This document shows, piece after piece, positions 51,601 through 62,040 of a DNA stretch of 64,000 bases. Each line of letters starts with the position of its first letter. Within the stretch, counting starts at the first letter, position 1. Position numbers and translations under genes: made by a program. The stretch lies in contig JAQGEQ010000219.1 of the NCBI GenBank assembly GCA_034620365.1, positions 124,001-188,000 of the forward strand. The letters run 5' to 3'. Below the pieces are notes generated by a model that was given only the letters and a program-made list of their open reading frames with translations, did not search any database and had not been told where the DNA came from. Origin of the DNA: Pegea sp. RAD2-039. Taxonomy: Eukaryota > Chordata > Thaliacea > Salpida > Salpidae.

Positions 51601-52069
51601 TCGATCTTATATGGGACTTTCTCGTCAAGTTCTGATGTATGGAGTTATGGAGTGACTTTGTGGGAAATTTTTACAAAAGGGGAACAACCTTATAATGATA
51701 TGGGAGGAGCCGAAGTTAGTTATCTGCCAGAAGTTCCAGAAGTTGATTTCTTACTCTTTCTCAGGTGGTGCGTTTTATTGACAGCGGTAATCGTTTAGAA
51801 TTGCCTCAGAATTGTCCTCAGAAAATTTACAAAGTCATGCTTGAGTAAGTTTGAAAAAATCGAAATGTGAAATGTCTAAAATCGATTTGTTAGTTGTTGG
51901 AATAAAGAAGCAGCTTCGCGACCAACTTTTGCGCAATTACATAAAAAGTTTAAAGCTGACCCTGAATATTTCAGTATTCAGGTTCCTGGACATAATATTC
52001 AACAAAATGTTTGTATCTCATTTGCATATCAAATTATATTTAAATATTTCAATTTGTTTTTTTCAGTAA
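48614..52069 (+). CDS. shark: Shark-type non-receptor tyrosine kinase (SH2-ankyrin-SH2-kinase)
   Basis: Cytoplasmic tyrosine kinase related to Syk, known from Drosophila Shark and Hydra HTK16. Exons: 48614-48721, 48772-48843, 48896-49068, 49455-49761, 49814-49992, 50041-50179, 50238-50375, 50427-50557, 50607-50814, 50882-51028, 51079-51209, 51259-51405, 51588-51714, 51765-51844, 51894-52008, then TAA at 52067; 734 residues, phases consistent. N-SH2: WYHEKL...GMFLVRES. Ankyrin repeats about residues 140-290 ([34 protein letters not shown]). C-SH2: WLHP...[10 protein letters not shown]. Kinase: glycine loop GQGEFGSV (466-473), VALK Lys 491, HRDLALRN (Asp 583), DFG 601-603, YYKAS activation loop, ALE in place of [11 protein letters not shown] differs from the usual HRDLAARN. 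The last codon may be set by splicing directly onto a TAA. Confidence 0.93.
51406..51587. repeat. 27-bp palindrome-bearing repeat in a Shark intron
   Basis: Six to seven copies of gttgatgacgtcatggtgtt plus gatgtga fill the intron between the DFG exon and the ALE exon. Each unit contains GATGACGTCAT and a GTGAG donor-like string. The array seems to have grown from a short two-palindrome intron like its neighbours. Confidence 0.93.
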
Positions 52070-53540
52070 CGTTATCTGTGAAGACCGTTTTTTGCCTTCT
52101 ATGACGTCATCAAATCTTGCCTTTCTTTTCTTCTTTGATGACGTCATCAGCGTCTTAGCGACCAAAGAGTTTTTACATCAAGATTAAGATTTTCCTGTTT
52201 ACTTCCCAATGATTTCAATCAATAAAATCTTTTTTCATTTCTAACTTCCAGTCGTCAACTTCCGGTCCTCGACTTCCAGTCGTCAACTTTCGGTTCTCGA
52301 CTTCCGGTCATCAACTTTTTATTTGGAATCGCTTTTATCAGCAATTTTTTATGCAAATTTCCCTTTTTTAATCGTTGAAAGCCTCGTGTTTCAAATAGTG
52401 TCTTGTCTGACGTCATCATGTGACGTCATTAATTTGTTACATTTTTTCAAGTTATTCAGTAACACTTTTAAAATTATATAATCAGAAAAAAAATTGAATT
52501 TTTAATCAGAAAATAAAGCAACTTGAATAAAAAGAATTTTGATATTTTTTGAAGATTTTAATTTCATTCAAAATATTTTTATTGAAATAAAAATTAATAT
52601 TTTTATCAAAAGAAATTTTAAAATTATTAAAGTATTAAAATTATTTTAATAATAAATTAATAAAGAGGAAAAAGATTATCTTAAAATATCAATTTAATAT
52701 GTTAAATATAAAACTTTCTTTCATTTATATATTTGAACAAAAACACTTTTTGAGAAAAACGTTTATTCGAAAAGATTTATTTTTTCCATTCTACATCTGA
52801 ACCTCTTTACTAGGTCACAAAATCTGTCTTCGGGATTACTTAGATGAAACCCATGTTAATCGATCTCTTGTTGCCTTCCTCTTTTCGAAACGTTCAGATC
52901 TTTTTTATCGGAGCTAAAACCAAATCTTTCTTTGTTTCCCAGCTCGTGAAGCGAAGAGATCATTTCTCTTACCTGTTTCTTCTAAATCTTCTTAATTTCA
53001 GATCAGCAGGACTTCCGTTTTAGGTCACCTCCCATTTTCTTCACAAGCTCAATTTCTTCCTCTTTTTCGGAGAACATTTGTGTCCTCTTCCTGATCACTG
53101 ATTAGATCCAATAAGAACTATTATTTTCACCTTTTCTGTTTTCCTTTTTAACTTTTCTACTTTTTACAATTTTATTGAATAGTTCTTATAAGTTGTCCAA
53201 TAAACATCACAGAAAGGTAAGAAGTTAGAACGGTTTTCAACCCAAATAACCCCGTATAAGTGAAAGTGCTCAGAACCTTCAGGGTCTTAAAAAACCAAGA
53301 TTATTATGATATTTCTTGGTGCTGATATTCTATCAGCTTTACGGCGAACGCAGCCCATATTTCTGGATCAATTTTCTATTTGAATAAGGTTTTCAGGTTG
53401 TAGGTTATATTCTATTTGAATAACCGCTTATAAGTTGAGATAAAATTATTTTTATTCAGTGAATTTTATGTTACTGGTGATAAATTATTCTATTTGGATA
53501 AGAAATCGATTCAAACTATTGGGGTTTTATTACAGAAAAA
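52070..53540. other. 3' flank of Shark and intergenic DNA
   Basis: Palindrome copies at about 52100, 52140 and 52420 suggest the transcribed 3' region extends to about 52430. At 52248-52318 there is a short tandem repeat of cgtcaacttccggtcctcga type. Near 53375-53495 the string attctatttgaataa recurs three times. No frame is supported. Confidence 0.45.
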
Positions 53541-54710
53541 CCTTTGATGAAAATAAAAACTATAGTGGGCTCAAATAATAGTGTCAAGAAACTACATTCC
53601 AGTAAACAAAAATCAAAGTCAATTTCTGACAAACCGACTTCATCAAAACAAACCTGCCATGGTGATTGCCAACCCTGCAATAAAATTTGCTCTGGTGGAG
53701 ATCCGGCAATAGAATGTAATATATATGTATATATATGTACCTCTCTTGGACAGTGAAGACAATCTCATCGCCTTTAATGTTTCTAAGAATTTACTTTTTT
53801 TAATCAAATATGCTTTCAAAACCTGGATTTTGTGGACGTTCTAAGGTATCTAAGGATAGACTCGAAACAAAGATCTCAGATCATCAAAGACCGCTGAAAG
53901 TGTCTTTTCAGGAAAGTTGGGAAGAATGCAAGCTTTATAAACCAAAGCTTGACAAAAAGTTTGAGCGTATTAGGATAGTGCATGATATGTGTGAAGATGA
54001 TCGCTTAGAAAACAAGCTTCTTCTAAAAGAGGCGTATGATCGAAATCAGAAGGAACAACCAACTGATCTCAAATATAAAGTGTGAGGTCCACCATTGGCT
54101 TTAAGAATTGCCAAGGTTTTTCAAAAAACGGAAGTGGCAAACAACCACCGGACCCACATCTTCTTTTTTGCACATTCTCTCCGAACACAACTGTGGATAC
54201 CATACTTTTAGCCCGAGGTATCAACTCACAGAAGCCTGTCATCAAATCTCACAAGCGTCAAAAAGACAATTTTTTTATCACATTAGGTATGTTCTTCAAC
54301 GCACGGTCGATTATTAACAAAATTTTCCAATTGAAAGCTTTTTTGCATTCCAAGGTTTCACATTTGTTTTTATTACTGAAACTTGGTTGAAACCGTTGTA
54401 TCCCGATTCTTTTCTGGTTGACGGTAATCTTGTTTGTGTTTTGCGTTGTAACAGACTGTATGATAGAGGCGGCGGTGTTTGCGTAATTTACAAAAAATCA
54501 CTTGCACCCATGATCTCCAAAATTCAGATCGATGCTATTAATTGTCAAGGATTTGAGATTATCGCTTTCGATTTTCATTACTCAAAGTGCAAATTGTCTC
54601 GTTTTATATGTACCTACCTACCATCCTCTAAAAATAATGATAGGGTTACTATTAAGGCCTTATTGAAGATTTTAAAGATTGTAAATGTCCTGAGTTGTAT
54701 ATTTTGATAA
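53540..54710 (+). mobile_element. 5' part of a non-LTR retrotransposon (ORF1 and endonuclease pieces)
   Basis: At 53544-53756 a Lys/Ser-rich stretch leads into a Cys-rich PHD-like finger start (CHGDCQPCNKICSGGDPAIEC), as in ORF1 proteins of several non-LTR families. At 53810-54085 there is a charged helical piece. At 54290-54700 endonuclease features appear (TETWLKPLYPDSF, DRGGGVCVIYK, SRFICTYLPSS) across two frames. The reverse transcriptase is missing, so the copy is truncated or rearranged. Confidence 0.7.
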
Positions 54711-54719
54711 GATTAATTG

Positions 54720-55132
54720 GAATAACCCAAATTCAAAACCTGGTAAAATGTCGTTTAGCTTGGATAGTTTTTATAAAAATTATGTAATCTATTATTAGTA
54801 GATTATTTGCTTTAAAGTAGACTAAAAAGTTTTTGCTAATTTAGCTTAGTTTGATTTATTAGAAAACAAATTTATTAAAAAGTGAAAAACTGTTAGCTAT
54901 TTCAATTTAACTATTACTATACTTTTTATTAAAAATACTTTTTTCAGTTAAATTGTTTAGATTTTTTACAATTAATTATAAATTATCGAAACAAAACTTT
55001 AAAATTTTTATTAATTTTGAGTCAAAAGTTTTAAATTAGCAGCAGAGCAAGTCACAATAAAAAAGTGTAATGACGTAATCAGCTAGTGATGTCATCATCA
55101 TGTAATGACGTCATAATCATGTAGTGACGTCA
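54720..55132. other. Intergenic DNA
   Basis: AT-rich to about 55060, then palindrome copies at about 55070-55130 next to the stop of the following minus-strand gene. No frame. Confidence 0.35.
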
Positions 55133-56847
55133 TCATTGCGTTATACAAGTATCACCAATATGATTAGCATATCGATTTGAAACAAGATGACGTAATTTTT
55201 CTATATCTTCGCGAACTTCTTTCATTTCTTTCAATTTTTCGTTCAAATCTTCATTTTCTTCTGTTGTCGTCTCACTTAACTTTCGGGAAAGTCCCAGAAG
55301 TTGAGAAACTTCTAATTTATTTTCATCAGAAACTATATTCAAAAACATCTAAAAATTTCTCTTTTTTTAAATTTCATTTTTTTATTCAAATTAAATCTTA
55401 CCTCAGCTACATTATGCAAATCACCAACACTTTGTCTGATCTCTTCTTGAAGTCGAGCAGAGATTCGTGACGTCATCATCGCTTTTTCTGACGTAACATT
55501 CGATGATTTCAACTAAATATTTCTTTTTAAGTTATTTCTTTCTATTTTATTTACTTTTACTTTTTCTTGAAGAGTTAAATTTTCTTCCAACAAATTTTGG
55601 TTTTGTGACGTCATCAAAGCGATCGCTTTGTTAAGCTGTAAGGAAGTAAAAGATTAAAAGTTAGAAATAATTGTTTTTTTGTGACAAACTTTTTGGTTTT
55701 TTTCTTTATTAGCTTCAAAATGAGATTTGAAATTTGAAATTTCTTCATTTGAAACTTCTAACTTTAATTGAATCATCTTCATCTCATCTTTATGACTTTT
55801 TCCATCTCTTTTCATCTTTTTTACAACTTCTAAAATCTTTATTTTTAGTTCTTCATTTTCAAGTTCCAATTTCTACAAACATAACCATGATGACGTCATC
55901 ATCACTTTTGAGAAGACTTACCAGAAGCCGTTCACGTTCAATTTGCAGAAGAGGTTCTTGAAGTAATTTCAATTCACTCATTTTCACTTTTTCTTCTTTA
56001 ATTAGAAATTGAAAATTTGTTATACTTTTTTTATCTTCTTCACTTTTTTTCATAAAATTTTGAATTTCATTTTTTAAATCGTCAATTTCTTTGACCATTA
56101 ATTCACGTTCTCGCGTTAATTTATCGATTGTATTTTTCATTTTATCTCTTTCTGCAATTGTTGGGATTTCACCTAAATATTGTTCTAAACATTCAATTCT
56201 CTTTCGATATTTAGAAACTTTTTCGCGGGATTTTAATAATCCATTCCCGGCGGCTTTCAATTTTATTTCCTGATTTTTACAAACTTCTTTCAATCTATTA
56301 ATTTCAAATTCAAATTTTTTTTTTTCTTCCTGAAAATTCAATTCCAAATTCCTCATTTCAAATTCAGTTTTCTGCAAAACTTCTTTAAAGTTTTTATCCT
56401 AAAAAAAAAACAAATAAATAAAAAAGTTTTTTTTTTCAACTTTCATTTCAACTTTTTTAATTTCTTCTTTTTTTTGTCGATTTTCCTCTAAACTGAAACT
56501 CTAAAAAAAAGAAATAAATAAAAATTTCGATGAATGACGTCCCTACTAACTGATGACGTCATTGCTTGCAGCTCATTAAGTTGATGTTGAAGCGACGCGA
56601 CCTGTAACTTCGATTTTAACAACTTTGCTTCCTTCTCTTCTAGCATCGCATTTTTAGATCTAATGATGACGTCATACTTGCTGTGAGTGACATCATCATT
56701 CGATCGAATTCGATTAAGTGAATCGCGAAGTTGGTTATGAGTTCGATCAGTAAAATACATCTCATTTTCAGTTTCATCAGAAACTTCTAAATTTTCAATC
56801 GCTGAACTTGTTTTTATTCGAGTAGTGACGTCATTGTTGTTCTGCAT
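55133..56847 (-). CDS. Coiled-coil protein, possibly CEP85-like
   Basis: Starts at MQNNNDVTTRIKTSS (exon 56847-56551, 99 codons). Further exons at about 56503-56430, 56399-55921, 55873-55693, 55636-55557, 55513-55402 and 55350-55133. About 430-450 residues, nearly all heptad-like coiled coil rich in Lys and Glu, ending VSNRYANHIGDTCITQ. The block KYRKRIECLEQYLGEIPT-IAERDKM recalls the LE-YL-DLPT signature I associate with centrosomal CEP85/CEP85L; this rests on memory of one motif. Exons contain in-frame palindrome copies (NNDVTT, AMTSS, ALMTSQ). No membrane segment or catalytic domain. Confidence 0.7.
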
Positions 56848-56849
56848 CA

Positions 56850-58199
56850 CTGATTTTCGTCAACGAAATTTTTGAGAAAACTTATATTGAATAAAAGAAA
56901 CAAAAAAAACTTTGTTAGTTTTCAGGGTTAGTAAAAAAAATAAAAAAAAATAAAGACAAAAAAGCTTTTGTTAAAGAGATTAACAAAAGATTAAAAAATA
57001 TTTGTTTAAAAATCGACAGTTGAAGATTTAAAAGTGAGAATTTAGAAGAAGATAGTTTATAATATTGAAACTTAATAAATAATTAGTAAAAAAATGTAAA
57101 ATGGTTACTTGTATCCAAAAACAATATTTAAGAAAATAAATTCAAAACTATTATAAAGTAGGAAGATATAAAAAACTATAAGATTTTATATAAAATAATA
57201 GATATAAAATAAAATATAAAAAATAACAATGAAAGGATTTAATAACAAAATAAATTTGTAAAAATTGAAAGACAGAATTTTATTGGAATATTTTAATAAA
57301 TATTCTTTTAGTTCATATTTTGAGTCAATTGATTTAAAAAAAAACTTTTAAATAATATATATCAATTATATATAAATTTATCATATAAATATATATAAAT
57401 AAAATTTAGAGAATTTCAAAAGAGTAATAGTAAGGTTTATATCATTAAAAAAATAAACAAAACTTTATCAGAAATAAACAAAATAGATTATTTATTTACA
57501 ATTTAAAACATATATAATAAAAACGAATTCAAATATTGTAGTACCTTTTTAAGTTCCAAGCAAAATTCTCACAAAAAAATCTAAACTTTATAAAAAAAAA
57601 TTCCCGAAACTAATTCTATAAAAATGATAACGGTTTAAAACTAGCTTCTGTAAAAACATTTTGGCTTAAAAATTTATTTTCCTTTTTTAATCAATATATC
57701 TTATTATTAAACTAAATTTGAAATAAATAAACAAATTTTATTTCTAATATCTGAAAGTTTTATTATTCTAACAAAGTTCCAAAATCAAACAGCTAAATAA
57801 ATCTTTATAAATTATAATTTATTGGCCTTTTTGAACTTTGTTTCATTGGCTTCAACATTTAAAGCTATCATAGAGGACAATAAAAAAAAATAATGCTCTG
57901 TCTAAAATTCATACTAAATGACAGAATTTTCAAATATTTGTAAAGTATTTCATTTATGAATTTCATGGTAAATATTTAAATGTTTAATTTATAATTTTTT
58001 TTTAATTTTAGCTGCTTCTTATATTTATCTTGTGTTTAGTGATTGAAAGTTCTGAAGACCCACTTGCTTTTGGCAGAATTCTTATTCAAATTTGTATTTA
58101 ATAGCGATATATAATGAAACATCATGTAACAACTTTGTGAAAATATAAAACAAGTTTAGTTGTGATTACTGTAGCTGTAAACTAACATGGTTATGATGG
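56850..58199. other. AT-rich intergenic DNA
   Basis: Low-complexity AT-rich DNA between two minus-strand genes, holding the promoter of the coiled-coil gene and the 3' flank of the Rho gene. No palindrome copy or frame was found. Confidence 0.4.
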
Positions 58200-58907
58200 T
58201 TAAAACAGTTGACAGCACAGTTTGTCACTCTTGTAAGATTGAGGATTAACAACACTTTCAACTGCCTCTTCAAAAACTTGAGAAACATTTTCTCTTGTTA
58301 ACGATGAACATTCAAAAAATTTCATAGCTCGAATCTGTCTTCTTAACTTTTTGCCTTCTTCAAATCTGCATTAATTAAGTTAAAATCTATTTTATCAGAA
58401 GACTGTTTTTTACATACGTCACCATTTGACTATTGATGTCATTTACTCGTAAATCAACTTTAGTTGCGACCAAAATAATCGGAACTTCTTTTAGATGAAG
58501 TTTAATTTCTGGTATCCATTTCAAAACAATATTTTCAAATGAGTTGCGTAAGTTAACCGCGTAACACAAAACTATGACATCAGTGTCAGGATAGGACAAG
58601 GGACGAAGTCTATCAAAGTCTTCTTGGCCAGCCGTGTCCCACAAAACAACTTTGTGAAGTTGATTACCACAGCTGACATCAGAAAGATAATTGTCAAATA
58701 CAGTTGGAACGTAATCTTTAGGAAATTCGTTTTTGACGTAACTCAGTAGTAAACATGTTTTTCCAATATTACCATCACCAACAACAACCAGTTTGTAGTT
58801 CGTCTGAAATAATCTGTTGTCAAAGCAACTTACATATACCAAAATAATTGAAAGAATTTAAATAATAAAAAGTAAAACAAACAAACAAACAATTTAACAC
58901 TCACCAT
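58200..58907 (-). CDS. Rho-family small GTPase with shortened insert
   Basis: Exons 58907-58905 (just the ATG), 58803-58418 and 58365-58200; 184 residues. GTP-binding motifs: P-loop GDGNIGKT (usual Rho GDGAVGKT), switch [10 protein letters not shown], switch [20 protein letters not shown] with catalytic Gln, TKVDL in place of N/TKxD, and ECSS. The C-terminus SDKLCCQLF is a CAAX box (CQLF), predicting prenylation and membrane attachment, with a second Cys beside it. Between VDLR and ECS there are 27 residues, against about 35 in Cdc42, so most of the Rho-specific insert helix is missing. The subfamily is unclear: switch regions are Rho/Rac/Cdc42-like but the P-loop and tail fit none closely. 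No palindrome copies in this gene. Confidence 0.9.
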
Positions 58908-59017
58908 TTTAGAGTTTAGAAAATTTTTCCAAAAACAGCAAAAATTATAAATAAATATAAATTTACATCTAAAACTAAAATCTGAATTATTACTGTTAAA
59001 TGCGTTTACTATTATCT

Positions 59018-59680
59018 ACTTCATCAACTACATCATCAACTACATCATCAACTACTTCATCAACTAAATATCAACTACATCATCAACTACTTCATCAACT
59101 ACTTCATCAACTACTTCATCAATTACTTCATCAACTACATCATCAACTACACCATCAACTCCATCATCAATTACTTCATCAACTACTTCATCAACTACAT
59201 CATCAACTACATCATCAACTACATCATCAACACATCATCAACTACATCATCAACTACATCATCAACTACATCATCAAATAAATCATCAACTACATCATCA
59301 ACTACATCATCAACTACATCATCAACTACTTCATCGACTACATCATCAGCTACATCATCGACTAAATATCGACTAAATCATCAACTACATCATCAACTAC
59401 TTCATCAACTACACCATCAACTACATCATCAACTAAATTATCAACTACATCATCGACTACATCATCAACTACATCATCAACTACATCATCAACACATCAT
59501 CAACTACATCATCAACTACATCATCAACTACATCATCAACTACATCATCAACACATCATCAACTACATCATCAACTACATCATCAACTACATCATCAACT
59601 ACATCATCAACTACATCATCAACTACATCATCAACTACATCATCAAATAAATCATCAACTACATCATCAACTATGAACCA
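59018..59680. repeat. 12-bp tandem repeat (tcatcaactaca)n
   Basis: About 50 copies of tcatcaactaca and close variants (actact, aattac, aaacac) fill the region upstream of the Rho gene start and downstream of the next gene. The array is open in several frames, which produces spurious long frames of Leu/His or Asp/Val. Confidence 0.95.
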
Positions 59681-59689
59681 AAATACAAT

Positions 59690-60057
59690 TTGTGCAAATG
59701 TTTCAGAACAAATATGGTAAATCTTTAAAGAATTTATAAAAGGATGAAATAACGGTGATGTAGACACGGAAGGTCTTTATAGTTTTTATTAGTTATTTTG
59801 AAACTTCGTTTAACTTTTATTTAAAAATTAGATAAATATTTATACTATAATGTTTAAATGTAAATTCACGAAATTCAATTCTATTCTTATCTATAATCAA
59901 ACAAAAAAATTATGTTTTAAAAAACTCAAATTCATTTAATCTTAACTACAATTACATTAGAAGTTTTTATTTCGATATCATCAATGCGATTAAATCATTT
60001 CCAGGAAGCTTTCAGGAAGTTGTTTTTACTCAGCTCTCTGTTCTCACCAAGCGGAAC
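59690..60057. other. Intergenic DNA
   Basis: AT-rich 3' flank of the small membrane-protein gene. Nothing else recognised. Confidence 0.35.
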
Positions 60058-61774
60058 TTAATATAACAAATCCTCATCTCCTATACGAGTTGCTTCGCCA
60101 AACGCACTGATGACGTCACGTGATTCCACAACCCGCGCGCCTTGTTGCTGTTTCTTCACGATCCCTTCGGGTGTAACTGATGTTTCCGTCGCCCCAAATG
60201 CAGCAGGAAGTGATGTCACCAATTCTCGGCCCTCATCGCGTGTAAAACACGATTTTTGTTGTTTCTGAAATCGATTAATTGCTGATGACGTCATCATAGT
60301 TGTAACTTACTTGTAAGTTCATTGTTGTCGTCATCATAATTGCCTGATTGTCGACTCCTGTGGGTGGTGGCGTCATCAGTTCATTGTCGTCATGACGACA
60401 ACATCTGATGATTCGTTCAACTCGAAAATGGATGCCAATGAGGATACCGAGAATTGCAAAGATCACACAAAGAGCGATTGAAACTCCCAAAATCACAACC
60501 GAAGATGAGTATTCTGTTGGATTAGACGAAGATTAGAAGAAGATTAGAAGAAGATTAGAAGAAGATTAGAAGAAGATTAGAAGAAGATTAGAAGAAGATT
60601 AGAAGAAGATTAGAAGAAGATTAGAAGAAGATTAGAAGAAGATTAGAAGAAGATTAGAAGAAGATTAGAAGAAGATTAGAAGAAGATTAGAAGAAGATTA
60701 GAAGAAGATTAGAAGAAGATTAGAAGAAGATTAGAAGAAGATTAGAAGAAGATTAGAAGAAGATTAGAAGAAGATTAGAAGAAGATTAGAAGAAGATTAG
60801 AAGAAGATTAGAAGAAGATTAGAAGAAGATTAGAAGAAGATTAGAAGAAGATTAGAAGAAGATTAGAAGAAGATTAGAAGAAGATTAGAAGAAGATTAGA
60901 AGAAGATTAGAAGAAGATTAGAAGAAGATTAGAAGAAGATTAGAAGAAGATTAGAAGAAGATTAGAAGAAGATTAGAAGAAGATTAGAAGAAGATTAGAA
61001 GAAGATTAGAAGAAGATTAGAAGAAGATTAGAAGAAGATTAGAAGAAGATTAGAAGAAGATTAGAAGAAGATTAGAAGAAGATTAGAAGAAGATTAGAAG
61101 AAGATTAGAAGAAGATTAGAAGAAGATTAGAAGAAGATTAGAAGAAGATTAGAAGAAGATTAGAAGAAGATTAGAAGAAGATTAGAAGAAGATTAGAAGA
61201 AGATTAGAAGAAGATTAGAAGAAGATTAGAAGAAGATTAGAAGAAGATTAGAAGAAGATTAGAAGAAGATTAGAAAAAGATCAGAAGAAGATTAGAAGAA
61301 GATGATATGAAGATCAAAAAAAGATTAGAAGAAAATGAGAAGAAGATTAGAGGAAGAAGAAGAGAAGAAGATCAGAAGAAGATCAGAAGGAGATTAGAAG
61401 AAGATTAGAAGAAGATTAGAAGAAGATTAGAAGAAAATTAGAAGAAGATTAGAAGAAGATTAGAAGAAGATTAGAAGAAGATTAGAAGAAGATTAGAAGA
61501 AGATTAGAAGAAGATTAGAAGAAGATTAGAAGAAGATTAGAAGAAGATTATCAAAATTGAATTTTAGTTTATACTTTAGCATACTCAAATAGCACTTTAT
61601 ATTCTACTTTTCTTTCCTTTTTTTGTCAAAAATTAGAAGATTGCTTTATTTAATCAGATTTATTTTTATACATTTCTAATTTTTTAATAAATATTGTTTA
61701 CCTTTCTTTTTTTCTAAAATTTCTTCCTGACATTTTACTACCTCAAAAAAGAAAAGTAAAAGCCAATAAGTCAT
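60058..61774 (-). CDS. Small type I membrane protein with very short ectodomain
   Basis: Exons 61774-61702, 60513-60311 and 60264-60058; phases agree, 160 residues. Residues 1-15 (MTYWLLLFFFEVVKC) look like a signal peptide. About 13-15 charged residues follow (QEEILEKKKEYSSS), then one membrane segment (VVILGVSIALCVIFAILGIL), a basic juxtamembrane stretch with a CC pair (RIIRCCRH, possible palmitoylation) and a cytoplasmic tail of about 100 residues with Thr/Pro, polar and acidic parts ending DEDLLY. DEDLLY contains an acidic dileucine-like sorting element. No family recognised. The first intron (1.19 kb) is almost wholly satellite. An alternative is that exon 1 belongs to a longer gene, but its ATG, signal sequence and phase fit well. 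Confidence 0.6.
60534..61552. repeat. 11-bp satellite (gattagaagaa)n inside an intron
   Basis: About 90 copies of gattagaagaa, almost perfect at 60534-61265 and 61390-61550, with a degenerate stretch between. On the transcript (minus) strand the unit is TTCTTCTAATC, a pyrimidine tract with a CTAAT branch-point-like core. Confidence 0.97.
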
Positions 61775-62040
61775 TTTTGAAATAATCTGAAACTGTTTTA
61801 CTTATCAGCCACCTTATGCCGCAGGCAAAGCGCGAGATTTATGACGTCATACATAACAGGAAAATATCAAAAAAATAAAAGCCGAAACTTATTGAAAAAA
61901 GAATAAAAAAGTTTTCAAAATAAGAACACTTTTGATTAACTGTTACAAAATTTTAGTGATCAATATGTTGACATTACTTAAAATACAAAAAAAAAGATAG
62001 TTGTGCTTACATAGATGGGGTTATTGAAAAGATATCATAG
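61775..62040. other. Probable promoter side of the membrane-protein gene
   Basis: Short interval with one TGACGTCA copy (about 61844) near a GC-richer patch (gcaaagcgcgag). No TATA box identified. Confidence 0.3.

Noticed and set aside
51367-51628. Minus-strand frames with THINTMTSS or NSHQHHDVI repeats
   Set aside because: Antisense shadows of the 27-bp intronic array in the Shark gene.
59000-59767. Open frames of 75-93 codons (Leu/His-rich on plus, Asp/Val-rich on minus)
   Set aside because: They are frames through the 12-bp tandem repeat and have no splice or homology support.
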